A stretch of 64,000 bases of DNA from the NCBI GenBank assembly GCA_949592205.1, contig CATIUR010000001.1, positions 17,251,501 to 17,315,500 of the forward strand, in the 5' to 3' direction. The notes below the pieces were generated by a model, which ran no database searches, was not told where the DNA came from, and was given only the letters and a program-made list of their open reading frames with translations. Position numbers and translations under genes: made by a program. Shown one piece after another: positions 1 through 13,535 of the stretch; position 1 is the stretch's first letter; every line of letters begins with the position of its first letter. This DNA comes from Helichrysum umbraculigerum (Eukaryota > Streptophyta > Magnoliopsida > Asterales > Asteraceae).

Positions 1-3000
1 TACTGTATCAGTTTAATAATAGATGGTTTAGTTTAGTTAAAAGTAAAAAGGATATAGGAGGTTTTATGGTTTAAAAATAAATTTTGGGTGACTTTTGACT
101 TGTTCGTCTCATTTGACCCACAATGACCCAGCTTGTAAAAATGTGACTTGGATTGACCGATCCAAGAGAGCTTGCCTGGTCTTTTTTTTTTGAACGACCA
201 ACAAAATCAATTACCATTATAGAGTGAACCAACAAAATGTTGAACACCCAAAAAACTGTCTGTTACATACACCAAATCTATAGAGGAAACACCATCAATA
301 TCTCAAACTATCTAAAACAATGAAAGTTAAAATCGCACCAATTTCCCCATGTCAAAGCTTGCCTGGTCTAACTGCCTCTTGTTTGTGTCTTGGATTTTGA
401 GTTCCACCTCAAGATGTCCTTATTAGTGAATTTCTTTTGGCTCAATGTGTGCCTTTTCGACGTCATTTGTGTGTCAAGGAACGACATATACATGCGTGTC
501 GAAGCATCCATATTCATGTGTCTTGTTGAAGTATCGTTCAATTGGTTGAAAAAACTAGGAAAAGGAGCTTCAAAAGTTTTATTGATCCAAGTGCTACGCT
601 TTTCCCATGAGCCTCTTCTTGTCTTTTGTTAACTTTTCTTTTGGCTACTTATTAGTTGATAAGAATTCTAAAAGAGATCCTATTGAGAACATAATTTCAG
701 AGATGTAAGATGTCTTCACATCTAATATCTAATATATACATAAAGCATTTTGATGTTTTATATTTAGAAATTTGATGATTAAAACTCAATATATCTAAAT
801 TTAAATTTCATTTTATAATAATCTTATATCTTATACTCGGTACTATAATTTTCAATTTTCACTCTTTACCTTCGTATATCAAATCCTAAACTACATATTA
901 GCAAACTACCGTTATTAAGTAATCATCATGAATACTCTGTAAAGAACAAATATATTATACGACTATCCTCGAATCACTATTTTATGATTAAACATCGTTT
1001 ACCGTTGCATATCGTGGATATTATGAAAGTAGTAGGCAATTAGTGGAAGTTGTTAAATGACGAGTTTATTGTTTCCAAGTGTATTATACTTTACCTTTAT
1101 AATATTGTATGGGAGTATTTTCAAAAGTTTTATAGTACTCCCTCTGTCCAGTTGAAGTATCCACTTTAACTTTGCATACAATCTTAAGAATACCCATTAA
1201 CTACACTTGTAACTAATTAAATAACATTTATATCCATTTAAGTCTCTTTCAATTGGTTGTAATATAAAAGTGAACACTTATTTGAGCCAACCAAAAATTG
1301 CAATATGGACACTTGTAACTATTGTAATACCCGGACGTTGCCCAAGTGAATCGGCAAAAAATTTATATATTCATCAATAATTGTTATGTTTGAATTTGTA
1401 TTATCATACACTGTATATGCTAAATTTTTTTATACGACTCAAATTACATAAAAGTAAAAATAATAATAATAATAAAATAAATAAATAAAGGATTTTGCTA
1501 TTTGTAGTCCTAAAGGCTAAGAGTTAGATTCATGCAAAAAAGGTGGTACATCAAGTTTGTTGGGAGAAATATTCATGGGGTGGGTGATTATTATTATGGT
1601 ACAAACATTTGATGCGAATCTGAATTTCTTATTCATAGCCCTTAAGGCTATGTATAACATTTTCCATTTTGTAAATAGTTTGAATATTGTGTAGTCACTA
1701 TTTTTGTTGTATAGGTAAAACGGACTATATTTATGTTTTTGTATAATATAGCGCTAGATATTATATAAGAGGATCGTGAAAGTATTCCTGCCAAGATGTG
1801 CAGATGTAGAAATTATTGGTCAATATGGAAAGACGCAGGACACTTGATGTGAAGTGGTTTGGCTTAAGTTCTATACACTTAAAAGTGTAAAAATATATCG
1901 TATATAAATCGGTCTTGATGCAAAAAACCCAATGAGAATGAAAATTTTGAGATATAAGGTAAGAGTTGTGATACAAAGATTCTTTGCAAAGACCGAGATT
2001 TAGGAGACATTTTTGATTGGTGGATGCAAGTATATTATTGATATTTCAAAAGTCTGGCAATAAAAGGTAAATTGAATCGCGTCTAGTGAATATTATTAGA
2101 GTTAATATACTTTGGGAATTCCATGAAGGATACAAAATGCTTAGAATATATTTCATCTCTTAGAAGGCCTTGAGATGTTAAGAAAGGTTCTCGAGAACAT
2201 AGATTGATCAAACTGAATAAGTTCTTAACTTCTTATATAGATTGAAAATCAATTGGGAACATATGATAAATTCGCTCTTGCAATATTTCTTGAAAAGAAT
2301 ATGCTATATAAAATGATTGTGTTAGCCCATACATCATTTGAAAATAAGTATTTTGAAATTCATATATTATTATGGGATGAACAATTGAAGCATCCCAATG
2401 ATGGAATATTTGTGCCCCAACAGAAACCTATATAAGAAGTGCTAGTAAGACTTTTGGGTTAACGACATCACTAAAGCACTTTAATGTTGTGATTATTTGA
2501 TTCCTTTCGATCCTCGAAGGATGAAAAAGAAATTAGTGGTCTAGAAATATAGTATTTAATTATCAATGGGCGTTGTGATTTTTAACTAGTCATGCGAGAC
2601 AATTTTGTTGGCAAGATATAACTTATTTATTTTGAAAGGCATTTGTTATGTTACATAAACATAACACGCTTGAGGAATGATACATCGACGGTGATAATAA
2701 TACAATTCTATTCTTTTCTTATTCTTAGTTCTCTTTACTTTTTACAACATTCCTCAATTAAATTAAATTTGTTGTGATTTTGACAATAATGTGTATACAG
2801 ATATAAAGTGAACTGAAGATGTTGCAAAGCTAGAAGCAATGATCAACTCAAGAAGCTTACTTGCCCCACTTAAAAATAAAAAGTAAGGACTCAAATAAGA
2901 GAAACCGAAAGTAGAATGCAATGAATGTGAAAATCATATCTATGCAATGAACACGAATCAAAATTACGTAGGTTTTCTCACAAGCTTCTTTTAGAACCAT

Positions 3001-4287
3001 CCTTGTACACTCCTTTTGATCGTGAAATTGATTGCAAGACGAGGAGAATAAAAACCAACACAACGTTTTTTAGCCCACTGGTTAAGACTTACGGAGTATA
3101 TATAACTCTAAGACGTTTGAGCGTCACTATTTTTTATTTTACATGTTTGATCCGTTTGGTGAAACGTGACCTGGACCGACTCATCTACAAGAGTATTGTA
3201 TGTTCTATTTGTCATAAGTATCTATCTTGTCTTAATTTATAAGTTTGTATGTGGCTCGGGTTTTGGGTTTCGCTTCAAGACATGCTTTTTAGTGAAACCT
3301 TTTGGGTTGGCATGTGCTTTTTCCGAGTCAGTTGCATCTTCCGTCTCACATGCCAACCATGGACGTCTTGTGTTAGTAGATTCTGAAAAATAGTACTCGA
3401 TTATGTGGGCATATGACTTGATTTAAAAGTACCCATGTCCATTGTATGACTGCTTTTTTGTAATCTTATCATAATATCATGTGCAAAAGACTTCTTGGCA
3501 AATTTTGAAATATACTGGATAAGAATCTTAAAGAGATCCAATTAGGAATACAATCATCTTCACATGAATAGCATGAAACACTGAATGAAATATGAATGAA
3601 CCCATTCAAAAGAGTTAAAAACTTATTACCAAAAGCTCCATTTAAGTGTTATCGATTTCAGTAAATACTCTTGTAGCCATATGCGAATAGCAAGCCATGT
3701 AGAAATCAACTAACTTCAAAGACAAAGAAAATACGTCATGTTACTCTTACTCTTATATCACGACTTAACGTTAGTTATCCAATCGATCGGTTCGTAGGTG
3801 AAAACAAAATATAGGATTTTATTAATTCACTTACACAAGACATGATTAACCATATAACCATGGGGTTATTGTCTGTGAATGCATCTGATTTGTAGTCGAT
3901 GTCTATTGTGTGTATCAAACTTAGGTTTGCTATTTTTAATAAATCAAACTTTCAAAATGTGTGTTTCAGTGTATTTTGGTGACATTTTGATGATGTGTCA
4001 AAATCTCCGAATGCCACGTGGCACCTTAAACGAGCGGCACATCAGCAACATACATAAAAACACTCTTTTTGAAAGTTGGATGCATTAAAAATAGTGAACG
4101 TAAGTAGAGTACACATAATAGAAATCGAACACAAGTTAGATGCATTTTCAGACACTATCTATAACCATTTGGTAGCTTAGAAGAAGTAATTCTATATAGG
4201 TCTAAATTACATGCTTAAACCTATGTCTAATCTATCAATTACGTGACACATGTTTTTCACTTATTCCCTTTCCTTATTCTCACCTCA
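1..4287. other. AT-rich intergenic DNA without a recognisable gene
   Basis: Only short open frames occur here and none resembles a protein family I know. An isolated Stowaway-like terminus lies at 1136-1149 with no partner end found. The stretch near 3884-3990 is similar to 15137-15230, so a dispersed repeat is present. I see no RNA gene or coding exon. Confidence 0.6.
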
Positions 4288-4729
4288 AAGCACAAGGTGT
4301 GGTGATGTTGTTTTCACAGTGTCCTGAGAAGAATGTTGTTGATGAGGATTTTGTGGTGTGGCAGACAGTATTTTGGATAGTGATTTGAAGTTTTTTTTTT
4401 AATACAATTAATTGAATAAATTAATTTTTAAAGACAAATAATGAAACCAAATAACAAAATAAATTAAATTAAAGACAAATAGTTACTTAACAAATAACAA
4501 TAACAAAATTTACTTAATTTAAAACACACAAAAAAAATATATTAGAGTTTTTAAAATCAGTTTATTTAACATTTAATAAGCCCAATACATTTACATTTTT
4601 TTAAAAAGCCCCACCCAATATAATCTTATTTATAATTTATGATAAAGAATTAAAAAATAATATAATATAAACAATATAACCCTTCTCTTTTCTTCTTTTG
4701 TTCGCCGCCGACACCTGCTTCACTTCATC

Positions 4730-6921
4730 TATAACACCCCTCTTTCTATACAATAATATTCTTTTATTTTCCTCGGAAGCGTATAAATTTAAAACATATT
4801 TATATACTGTACATTAAGATAATGTACATAAACAGTTACATGTTTAGAACACACCAAAGTTAAACTGTTTAAAACTACACACTACGGGGTATTATATATT
4901 ACAAAACAAGGTTTATAACAAAACCATATCAGAGTTTACAAGCTGTCAAACTTTCCCTGCAAAAGCATCCACTTCCTGATCACCCACATATCAAGCATAA
5001 TCTGCAGGAAGTTAAAATGAGGGATTAGCACGAAGCTAAGGGAATGAATTTATCACACACAATTCAACTTAGCATAACAATCTGTTTACAGCAATTAAAC
5101 GTAAACACATTTCTATTTCAATTTCAATGAGGATCGGTGGCTCTGGAAATATCATAATACCCGGGGATTATCCAAGAACACTTAACGTCAATCTGTATGG
5201 CCATTACAGAATAGACCGATAACTATTGGTTATTAAACTCATACACAGATCTCAAACATAACAGATGAATCAAAACCTGTGTAATTCACATAATAACCAA
5301 AAAGTCCAACTACGTGTTGACCTCGATAATCTTTACACATAGATTCACATATCACGTAGATTTATAATCAGTAACAAAGACTAAACAGTCTATAATCAAT
5401 CTACGTTTACTTGTTGCAACCAAATAGTTACAACTAAATCAAATGTGAGTTATAAATCCACTCACCGATACCTCAGGAGTCACCACACTCAGCTTCTAAT
5501 CACTGAGTCTTTGGGGTATCTGAAACATCACACAACACACAAGTTAGTAACTCGTCTCATAATCATCATCATAACATATTTATCCAAATCAGGTAATCCC
5601 TGAAGTCTAGGCAAACAAAAAGTCAATCAGAAATAAAATCAGAAAATCCCGAATTGACGTTTTAAAACTGAAAAATGCCATTTTCGACCCCTAGATGGCC
5701 CCGAATGGCCAAAAACTGACTAGGCTATAATATATAGCTTTGATCATTGGGCCGTTTCCGAGTGACCATGTAATTTTTAGCCCAATCCGTGTTCAAAGAA
5801 AATTTGTAAATTTTCCGTGGGTAAAAACACTACTAAACACTTGTGCACTTTTGAAATTTGCAAAACTCATCAAAATTGTTCATGCAAACGCGATCCGGAA
5901 TGGGAGGGCTGGATCGCGTTCACATTTAGAAAACATTCCGTCACCGTTTTACACTTGGGAACGCGATCCGGGAACTAGGGCTGGATCGCGTTCGTTAGAA
6001 GAAAATGTTCTGTAATCGGTTTGTACTTGGCAACGCGATCCGGGCAAGGGTTTGGGATCGCGTTTGTATGTTTTAAAACTCAGGTACAGATCTGCAAACA
6101 CACAGCTACGAATCCAAAACAATTCTCACATAATAGTAGATGCCAAATAGATTTAGCTATGTTTCTAACATCAAACTAACATCATATTGCAACTAACCAC
6201 TTTAACCAACATCAATTCATGGCAAGAACCTCATTTTCATGTCAAAATCATAAAACTTACTTAATCCATTTCAAAGCTTCAAGTTAGGGTTCAAGAACAT
6301 GGATTCACTCATTCAACTAATATAATCAGTTCAGAACAATCACATAACACTAATAGTCATCATGTATTACTCAAGTAATCATTCAATTCATCAATTTAAA
6401 CTCTCACAATTCAACTAGTTCATCACTTTCATATTTGACCTAAGCTAAAGCTTAAGTTCATAACAATTCCAATACTTACATTATGAGAATGATAGTGATA
6501 GCAAGAAGATGATGAGCTTATAGTCACACAATCACAACCTTGAACTTGATGTTTAAATTTGTGATTTGTAGTTCTTAATTTAGTTATAGGGTTTCAAAGG
6601 AAAGGAAGAAATGGAACAAAAGGGAAAGTAACTAAAGTAAGGAGGTCGGCTCTCCTAATAAACTGACTTCAACTTTCGGGTATTTTATACCCGTTCCAAA
6701 TCTATTGTCTAGAACCTAAATATCAATTGCGAGAAACTTAATTTTATTTTACCGTTAACTATAGTAAATCAAAACAAGCAATAATTTACTATCCACAATA
6801 AGTCTTTGGACTCATTTATCTAAGTCTCACAATTTAACAGCTAATACCAGGTAATTTCTAAAATAATTAAATAATCAATTAAAATAATATAAATTACCAG
6901 ACCGGTACGGAGGATGTTACA
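4730..6921 (-). mobile_element. Solo LTR of a Tekay-like Ty3/gypsy family
   Basis: The unit runs from TATAACACCCC to GGATGTTACA and is flanked by a perfect 5-bp duplication, TCATC (4725-4729 and 6922-6926). Its ends match those of the two full-length Tekay elements in this window (TGTAACACCCC and TGTTACA); the first dinucleotide has changed from TG to TA. At 2192 bp it is close to their 2316 and 2405-2418 bp LTRs. There is no internal region, so it is best explained as a product of unequal recombination between two LTRs. The orientation is inferred from the related elements. It sits inside copy X of the MITE and is therefore younger than it. Confidence 0.85.
5887..6064. repeat. Three tandem hairpin units in the solo LTR
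   Basis: Three units start at 5887, 5960 and 6032, a period of about 72 bp. Each contains AACGCGATCC followed 14-15 bp later by its reverse complement GGATCGCGTT. The pairs lie at 5887/5911, 5960/5983 and 6032/6055. The spacers between units are less conserved than the stems. Confidence 0.85.
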
Positions 6922-7255
6922 TCATCTTCTTCTAGTTTCTTCCTTCTAATTTCTTCCTCCATTTTCAGCTTGAAGGCTTAATGCAACTCACATTTTTAAT
7001 TTGAAAAACTAACAAAAAAAGAAAGAGAAAAAGGAAAGCAGCGTCTTGATTGGGACGGCGACCGGAAACGCCGTCGGGAACGCTGACCGGAACGCCGTTC
7101 CGGTGCGGGGGAACGCCTTCCGACGGCGTTGTCGACGGAAAACGCAGTTGGGAACACTTCCACACATTGTGCTCATCATACAATCATATTGTTAGGCATA
7201 ATTTCCAGCATACAATTTATGTCTATGTATCGTATTTCAAAAAGAAGATATCTAA

Positions 7256-7870
7256 GAGCACAAGGTGTGGTCCTCCGTGGCATCAGCGTTTTCCGACGAG
7301 AACGCCGTCGGACGGCGTTCTTCCGCCCCGCACCGACGTTCTCGCCGGCGTTCTCGTCAACTTTTGGTTCCAGCGTTCGTTTCCGGACGTTGGGTGGGTT
7401 GGGTGTTCTCAATTTCCTTTTGTTTTCTTCTTCTCCAAACGAATTTCAATTAAAAACAAAACATATTTTTTTGTTATTTTGTTCTCTTGTTGCAGGTTTG
7501 GAAAGAAGGAGAAGAAGGAGACCATACGTACATACATAAATATATATAGTATAAATAATAATAATAATATAATAATAATAAAAAAATGAATGGCACGTGG
7601 GTGGGCAGGAAACCAACAAATAAATTTGTAATTTTTTGTTAATTATATAATTTATAAATAAGTTATATTATTAGTTTTAATTAATTTATTAGTTTTTTAT
7701 ATATTAATTTATATAATTATTTTTATTAAAAAATCAAATCAAACAAATAATAAAAAACTCCAGAACACTGTCCAGAACACCGAGAATTCAGTTTTACCAC
7801 ACCACAAAATCTTCACCTTCAACATTCTCCAGAACACTGTCCCAAAACACTGACACCACACCCTGCGCTT
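7256..7870. mobile_element. Harbinger-like MITE (copy Y)
   Basis: The terminal inverted repeats are GAGCACAAGGTGTGG at the left and, read on the minus strand, AAGCGCAGGGTGTGG at the right. Both ends are flanked by TAA (7253-7255 and 7871-7873), the 3-bp duplication typical of PIF/Harbinger elements. The element is 615 bp with a GC-rich left arm (about 7280-7400) and a very AT-rich right half. It is an inverted copy of the neighbouring MITE X, 81 bp away. Open frames in the GC-rich arm are repeat artefacts. Confidence 0.7.
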
Positions 7871-7873
7871 TAA

Positions 7874-9285
7874 GTGTACACATAAGATGTGTAAAAGTAA
7901 AGACATACTTCCAACTTCAATTAGTGTTGAACCAAAATGGTCAAACTTATGATAAAATGTGTCAACGTTGTTAGGTTAAAATGAAAGAGTTAGAAGTTAC
8001 AAATATTACGGATTACATTTTAAAAGAAGAAGTGTAAAGTTTCGAAAAACATTTTTGTTACTAACATTACATAAACGCTCTGGAGTTGACACGCATCTAT
8101 TATCTTCATAATTTACTCGCCGAAGGCTTGGTACGTTAGTTGGTTACATGATAATGTTGTTTAACTCCACGTCTCCACGGATGTTATATCACTTATATCC
8201 ATGATTATTCATTGACGTCCTAGGCCACTAGATGATTAAATGTCACCTATAAGAAGTTGTACAAGTTCGCCGAAAAATTGAGTACCCTGAAAGAACAAGT
8301 ATATAGATTGTTTTATTGCATGTTTCCTGATTTTAAAGCTTCGTATCCATGTTTCCTGATTGTTTCATAGATTTAAGTGCTTCACCGGTTGTTGATCTTT
8401 TATCAGAATATCGGAAAATTAAACAAGGCTAAGATAATGGTTGGGCCACCATCTCAGGTGATGTAGCGAGAGATGATGAAGGTAATGTATCAGTAAGAAG
8501 ATGATTGTTGGGTTCTCGCAAGGTACAAGTCCCTAGCTCGATGTACAAGCAAATAAAAGCATGCTAAATGTTGAATATCGTGTACAGAATTAAACTAAAT
8601 AGACTGTCGCACATTTTTAAGTCTTTTTATCGTTTGAATAGTTAATCGATTACATAATGCATATATCGAAACCATATTTGGAAGCTTATTAGGTGTTGGA
8701 GTGATAGATGAAGTCACACGTGGTACATTCTTAAAGAAAAATGTTAAACATGCATAATTACATACACCTAAAAGCATACCAAAAAAACTACCGGAACATA
8801 AAATTAATGGTCATAAACACGGAGATGGATTAAAAATGTATGGGTTAGGCATTAAATTATCTTTATATTTTAAGGATGGTAAAACTCGATTAAGAAAGTA
8901 CGTTGCCATCTTATGGCTTAAACCCTGTGTACTATAAATTGATCAGATTTCATGCGTCAATCATACTGTGAGATGGTGGTAGCTTTTCTACAACTCATGC
9001 ATTGATGTCATGTGTATATACTTATATAATCCTTCCTATAGTTTACCATTTCACGATAGATAACAGAGTATTACGAACGTTAGGAATGAACCGCAAAAAT
9101 TAAATCACGACTCATACATGCATCAATAGAAAGACAAGATATAATTTACATAATACTTCATTAGGTTTTTCCATCATCACATTAACACAATTACATATTT
9201 CGACCATTTAATCAACATATCTCATAGGATATAAACACGGAAGCGAAACTTCAAACAACACCTAATCGTCCGTATCTTGCACAAA
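7874..9285. other. Intergenic DNA and 3' flank of the NHL gene
   Basis: I find no recognisable exon, RNA gene or transposon border here. The last 100-150 bases probably include the 3' untranslated region of the minus-strand gene that ends at 9286, but I cannot place a polyadenylation site with confidence. Confidence 0.5.
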
Positions 9286-12200
9286 CTAAGAACAGAAATC
9301 TGATAATTGAACAGATGAAGTTTTTTTACTACCTTCCACAAAACCCTCAAAGTTGGCATATATATGCCTATCTAAATTCCCACTGGTTTCAAGAAAAACT
9401 TCATTTTTCTCTTCAACTCTATATGTAGGTTCTTGAACTAACGATAAGTTCGGATTAAGGATACCATCGAAAGTAATTAAATCCTTCAATTCATCAACTA
9501 AATCGTGGGTTTTGGTTATCTCGTTGTTAACTAAGTCGCCATATTCTAAAAAAGACATTGATTTAGGCGTAGGAATTAAGTCGTCACAATCTATTAAAGA
9601 GACAGGTTTGAGAGAAGTGGGTGGGGGTCTACTAATGATGTTAAGGCCAAAAAGTAGAGAGATTTGAGAGAAAAATAGTGTAAGAAGCTTCTTGAAAACG
9701 TGGTAGAGGTTATTATGACTAGCAAGTACGCTTTTGATGACGAAGTAAAAGGTCACCAGTTGTTTCCCCAGATTGATTTGGTAATGCTTCCATGTCATGT
9801 TGAGATGATAACGGCCTGAAGCTTCCTGTCTACAGAGTTTGGTTAGATATATAGATTATTATGCGGTTTAAAATCCCAAAAAGGTCACCTTCATATTTCA
9901 TTTAAATTAGATTATAATATGGTGGGTCAAAAGATGTATTTTTTTTGCAAAATGGGTCAACAGTTTTTGCATAGATATTTAGCGTATCAAAAACGATTAT
10001 AAATTTATATACTAATCTATTTTTTTCAACGAAAGATTTAAGAGGTTTATTCATCAAACTTGCACTTGCGCATGGCTTTCGACCAACTTGAAGAGTTAAA
10101 GATTAAAACACTAACCGTATGAATGTATAGATAAGTAAATGCGTCAAAATTTCCACCTTCAAGTTATATGGTTTATGAACATTTAGTTGGATAGGTCACA
10201 TGTATTAATGTTCAAAATTCAAGTGAAACCTTTTCTTCAGAAAGGAAGGAGTATAATTGGTACATATTTGATGAGAAAAAAGTTCTATTGTGATATGTGG
10301 TGCAACGGATCAACCCGAAATAGCCCATTTTGACCCTTTACCCAACCCCCAGTTGATTTATATCAGTAGTTAAAGTTTAGAGAAGCTTACATGAGGGAGG
10401 ACATAAGGACGAATAACAAATCCACTGATCAAGCCAACTAAACAAGCAACTCCAACACCAATACCCCATGCCACGGTTGATCCCAGTACTGAGAAAAGTA
10501 ATTATTAAGAGTACGTTCTATTCTATTTACAAGCAACATGGAAAATGGGGAAAACTTGGAATCCATTTAGTTGCAGTAAATTTTCTTTAAGTTCCCATCT
10601 ACAATTTACTAGTCACGAGAGGTATATCTGTAGAAAACTAATGCCAAATTTGAAAACGTGCTCAAATGCTTTCATTCTCCAGTTTAAAAAACAGACTGAA
10701 TATTCGATAATCTATAATATTAATAGTTGCAAACTATAAAACGGAGCTCTCAAAAGTGTAGTTATGAAGTAGAAAATGGTAAGTTTTCTATTTTCAATAG
10801 AATAGAATTGAACATGTTTTCTGTTTATCCGAATTTCATGATTTTTGTTTTATTTTATCGTTATAATTATTAGCCCACTTTTTTGCAGCTAAACACGCTC
10901 CAGTTTTCCAACTTCAATGTGCATTTGATTATCCTGATGCTTACCAGACCCAGAAGAACTGTTAGCACAATCCTCAGCCTTGAGATCAAGCTGACGAATC
11001 AATCTATTACCATGGTCAGAGATCAACAACACACACCTTTGAGGATCAAAAGCCAACTCAAAATCATCAGAGAATGTAGCATCCTGTGCAGGTCCATCTG
11101 CTTTGCCCGTCTTTTGTACATTTCCCCCAGCAATTGTGCTCACCCCTATTTTTAATGGATTGAACAAAATATAAACATTTAGCAACTACAATACTTCAAT
11201 TAACCAACTGAAACACAATTAAAAAGAGTAGATATCATAAACCTTCCAATGTAAAGTACTACCCCCATTACTTAGGTCAAAAATTATAATATGAAACTCT
11301 GTTGAAGATCATTCATCTATCATTGTCATTTTGACGATGTATCAAAATATCTTGGTATTTTTGAAGAAAAAAATCCTACAAGTTAATATTTTGCTAACCA
11401 CCTAAATGTACCCCGAAGTATCATTACAGAAACAATAAAGGAACATAGCAGACATCAAGTGTATACAAGAAGTCAATGACGTGATATGATAACAACGAAA
11501 AGTTTTGCATGAATAAAACCAATTTACCTGACTTGCTTATTTTTCTAATGACGTGGTTGCTCTGATCAGCTATATAGATATTGTTTTTACCATCAAGAGC
11601 AAAACTTTTGGGCTTATTAAACATTGCAGACCCCAAATCGCCATCCTTGTACCCAGCATCACCGTTACCAGATAGTTTCTTGATCTCGCTCACTACAAAC
11701 AAGAATTACTATATCATCAACGCAATCACGATATAATCCATATGCAGATATTTTATAGAAAAACATACCAATTCAAGTGCCAATACAGAAAAAAACAAAT
11801 AAAAATTCGATAAAATGGACTAGCTTCTAAGTTCTAACTATCATCTACAACATCTAGTAACTAGCGTATTGCCTTCAAGGGGGCATGTTGACTGTGGACT
11901 GGTCCACATCGTCGGTATCAACGTTTTTGTGACATTTTCAATTTCTAATAATTACTCTATTGTTCAGATTACGTTTACTTCGAATCGTTATGGAGCATCT
12001 ATATATCAGCTTCATTTCCAGTTCAAATACTGCAATTCGTTAAGTCTTCTTTTACCATTATTCACATTATTTCAGAATAATTAATACATTATATTCCTAT
12101 TCCTTAAGTAACCTGATCAATAATTTTACTTGGTGTTTCCTAACGTAATTTGTTAATAGCAGGTAAAGAAACAAAAAACTGAAAATCATAAAATTAAAGT

Positions 12201-12557
12201 TAGATCCAAACGACGACGTTTGATCAACCGTACCTTGAGATCCGGAAAACGACGCCGTATAAAATGAACTTTTATGGGAATCAAGGATGATGAGATCGGA
12301 AGATGAACCATAGAACGAGAAAACGGAGTTAGGGTTTATGTTAAGTTTATCGCCGTCAATTATTGTAGTTACTGTGTAGCCTTCTTCAGTAACGATATTC
12401 TTAACGTCGATTCCTGAAATTAAAATTTATTGTTAGAATAACAATCAGAAGATAAAATTCTAAGAATTAATTAATATATAGTACGATTATTACCGTGAGT
12501 TAGGTTAATGAGAAGGATGATTGTGATGATATGAGATATTGAAGATGAAGAAGCCAT
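9286..12557 (-). CDS. NHL-repeat membrane protein, six exons, about 415 aa
   Basis: Exons on the minus strand are 12557-12494, 12413-12234, 11692-11528, 11145-10945, 10488-10391 and 9825-9286. All introns are GT-AG and the reading frame stays open throughout. Residues 1-21 form a hydrophobic signal peptide after MASSSS. About residues 82-200 hold two NHL beta-propeller repeats, seen as FALDGKNNIYIADQSNHVIR and as LLISDHGNRLIRQLDL. Residues about 204-232 are a glycine-rich transmembrane helix (VLGSTVAWGIGVGVACLVGL). Residues 237-415 form a tail presumably on the cytoplasmic side. This order of signal, NHL repeats, one membrane helix and unique tail matches the plant NHL-domain proteins of unknown function. 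NHL repeats usually bind protein or RNA partners; no substrate can be read from the sequence. The last exon uses the second of two nearby AG acceptors, because only that one keeps the frame. It is the only host gene in the window that looks intact. Expression is not shown. Confidence 0.85.
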
Positions 12558-13139
12558 TGAAGGGCAGAATGATAGAAGGGTAAAGTGAGTTGAGTGGGAT
12601 ATAGAGTGATCAAGAGGAACTATTTAGAGTATTATTATTATTATTTTTTATATATAATACTAGGTAAATACATGTGCGATGCACACTTTCGTAAATTCTT
12701 GTTGATATCTGTTTAGATAGAGATAAAGTAGGGGTGAGCTAGGTACCATACCGGTACCGATTGGTTGGTACCGTTTTTTTTTTTACCCCAAATAAAAAAC
12801 CGAATACCATACCATTTGTATCGGTTGGTACCTGTTCGGTGTATGTTTGACGTTCTAAAGTGATGTAATGTTCCCTTTGATATGTAGCAACTTCTGTGAA
12901 TGATAGCTATTAGTTACAGTACTTCACACTAAAACTTCCTCTTCTGAATCTTGTAGAAGAGAAAAGAATCTTGTAGAAGATAATATTTCCTATTGTAATA
13001 TTGGAATGTTTGGCCTAATACTCTTCATCCTTTTCTTTTCTTTTCTTTTCTTTCTAAATCCAAAGACAGAAGTTATCTTAATAGTCAAAGAATGGAAAAT
13101 GGGATATAAGTTGGCTGAAGCATTAGTATGAGGTGAAAG
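12558..13139. other. 5' flank of the NHL gene and intergenic DNA
   Basis: This presumably contains the promoter and 5' untranslated region of the minus-strand NHL gene; I could not fix a TATA box. A stretch at about 12731-12845 starts GGGGTGAGC and holds repeated ACCGGTACC-type words, which resembles one end of a hAT-type element. I found no matching second end. Confidence 0.4.
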
Positions 13140-13282
13140 TTGTTAATGTAAATAACCCTTCCAAAATATAACGACATAACCCTTTCAAAAAGGTGAACAC
13201 TAAACACTTGACGTATAACCCTTCTAAAAGATAAACATGGAACCCTTTTAAGAATTCAATCACGTAACACTTATAAAAGCTA

Positions 13283-13535
13283 CTCCCTCCGTCCCATTTC
13301 TATTGTCCATTATTTCCATTTTGGGGTGTACCAAATTAATTGTCCACTTCCATAAATAGAAAGTTTAAGGAAATAAAGTTTTTTTTTACCCCTAGTGTAT
13401 ATATATAAGACAAAAAAATAGGTAAAAAGTAGAGGGTAAAACTGTCATTTTATCAAAAAGTAAGAGAGAGATAGTTATATTTTCTTAAACTGCGTGTCTT
13501 TTTGTCTGGTGACAATAAAATTGGGACGGAGGGAG
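13283..13535. mobile_element. Stowaway MITE (Tc1/mariner type)
   Basis: The ends are CTCCCTCCGTCCCA and its inverted partner TGGGACGGAGGGAG, the classic Stowaway terminus. They are flanked by TA on both sides (13281-13282 and 13536-13537). It is 253 bp long, AT-rich and has no transposase. It lies in the degenerate minisatellite tract. Confidence 0.9.

Larger units (their letters stand above)
4288..7174. mobile_element. Harbinger-like MITE (copy X), split by a solo LTR
   Basis: The left end begins AAGCACAAGGTGTGG and the right end reads, on the minus strand, GAGCACAATGTGTGG, so the ends are inverted repeats. Removing the solo LTR at 4730-6921 and one target duplication leaves about 690 bp. 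The right part (7030-7174) is GC-rich and matches the left part of copy Y in inverted orientation, while the left part matches the right end of copy Y. No clean target duplication is visible (TCA on the left, ATC on the right), so these borders are less certain than those of copy Y. It has no transposase and would have needed one in trans. Confidence 0.6.

Noticed and set aside
390..632. Short open frames in the first 4 kb
   Set aside because: Chance-length frames in AT-rich DNA with no recognisable motif or partner exon.
1136..1330. Stowaway MITE starting TACTCCCTCTGTCC
   Set aside because: No inverted partner end was found, so it is at most a truncated copy.
5887..6064. CRISPR-like array of repeats and spacers
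   Set aside because: This is plant nuclear DNA; the repeats are hairpin units in an LTR with no associated genes.
7050..7589. A 179-codon open frame in the GC-rich MITE arms
   Set aside because: Several overlapping frames are open on both strands because the DNA is GC-rich and repetitive; it crosses two transposons.
12731..12845. hAT-type element starting GGGGTGAGC
   Set aside because: The second end and target duplication are missing.
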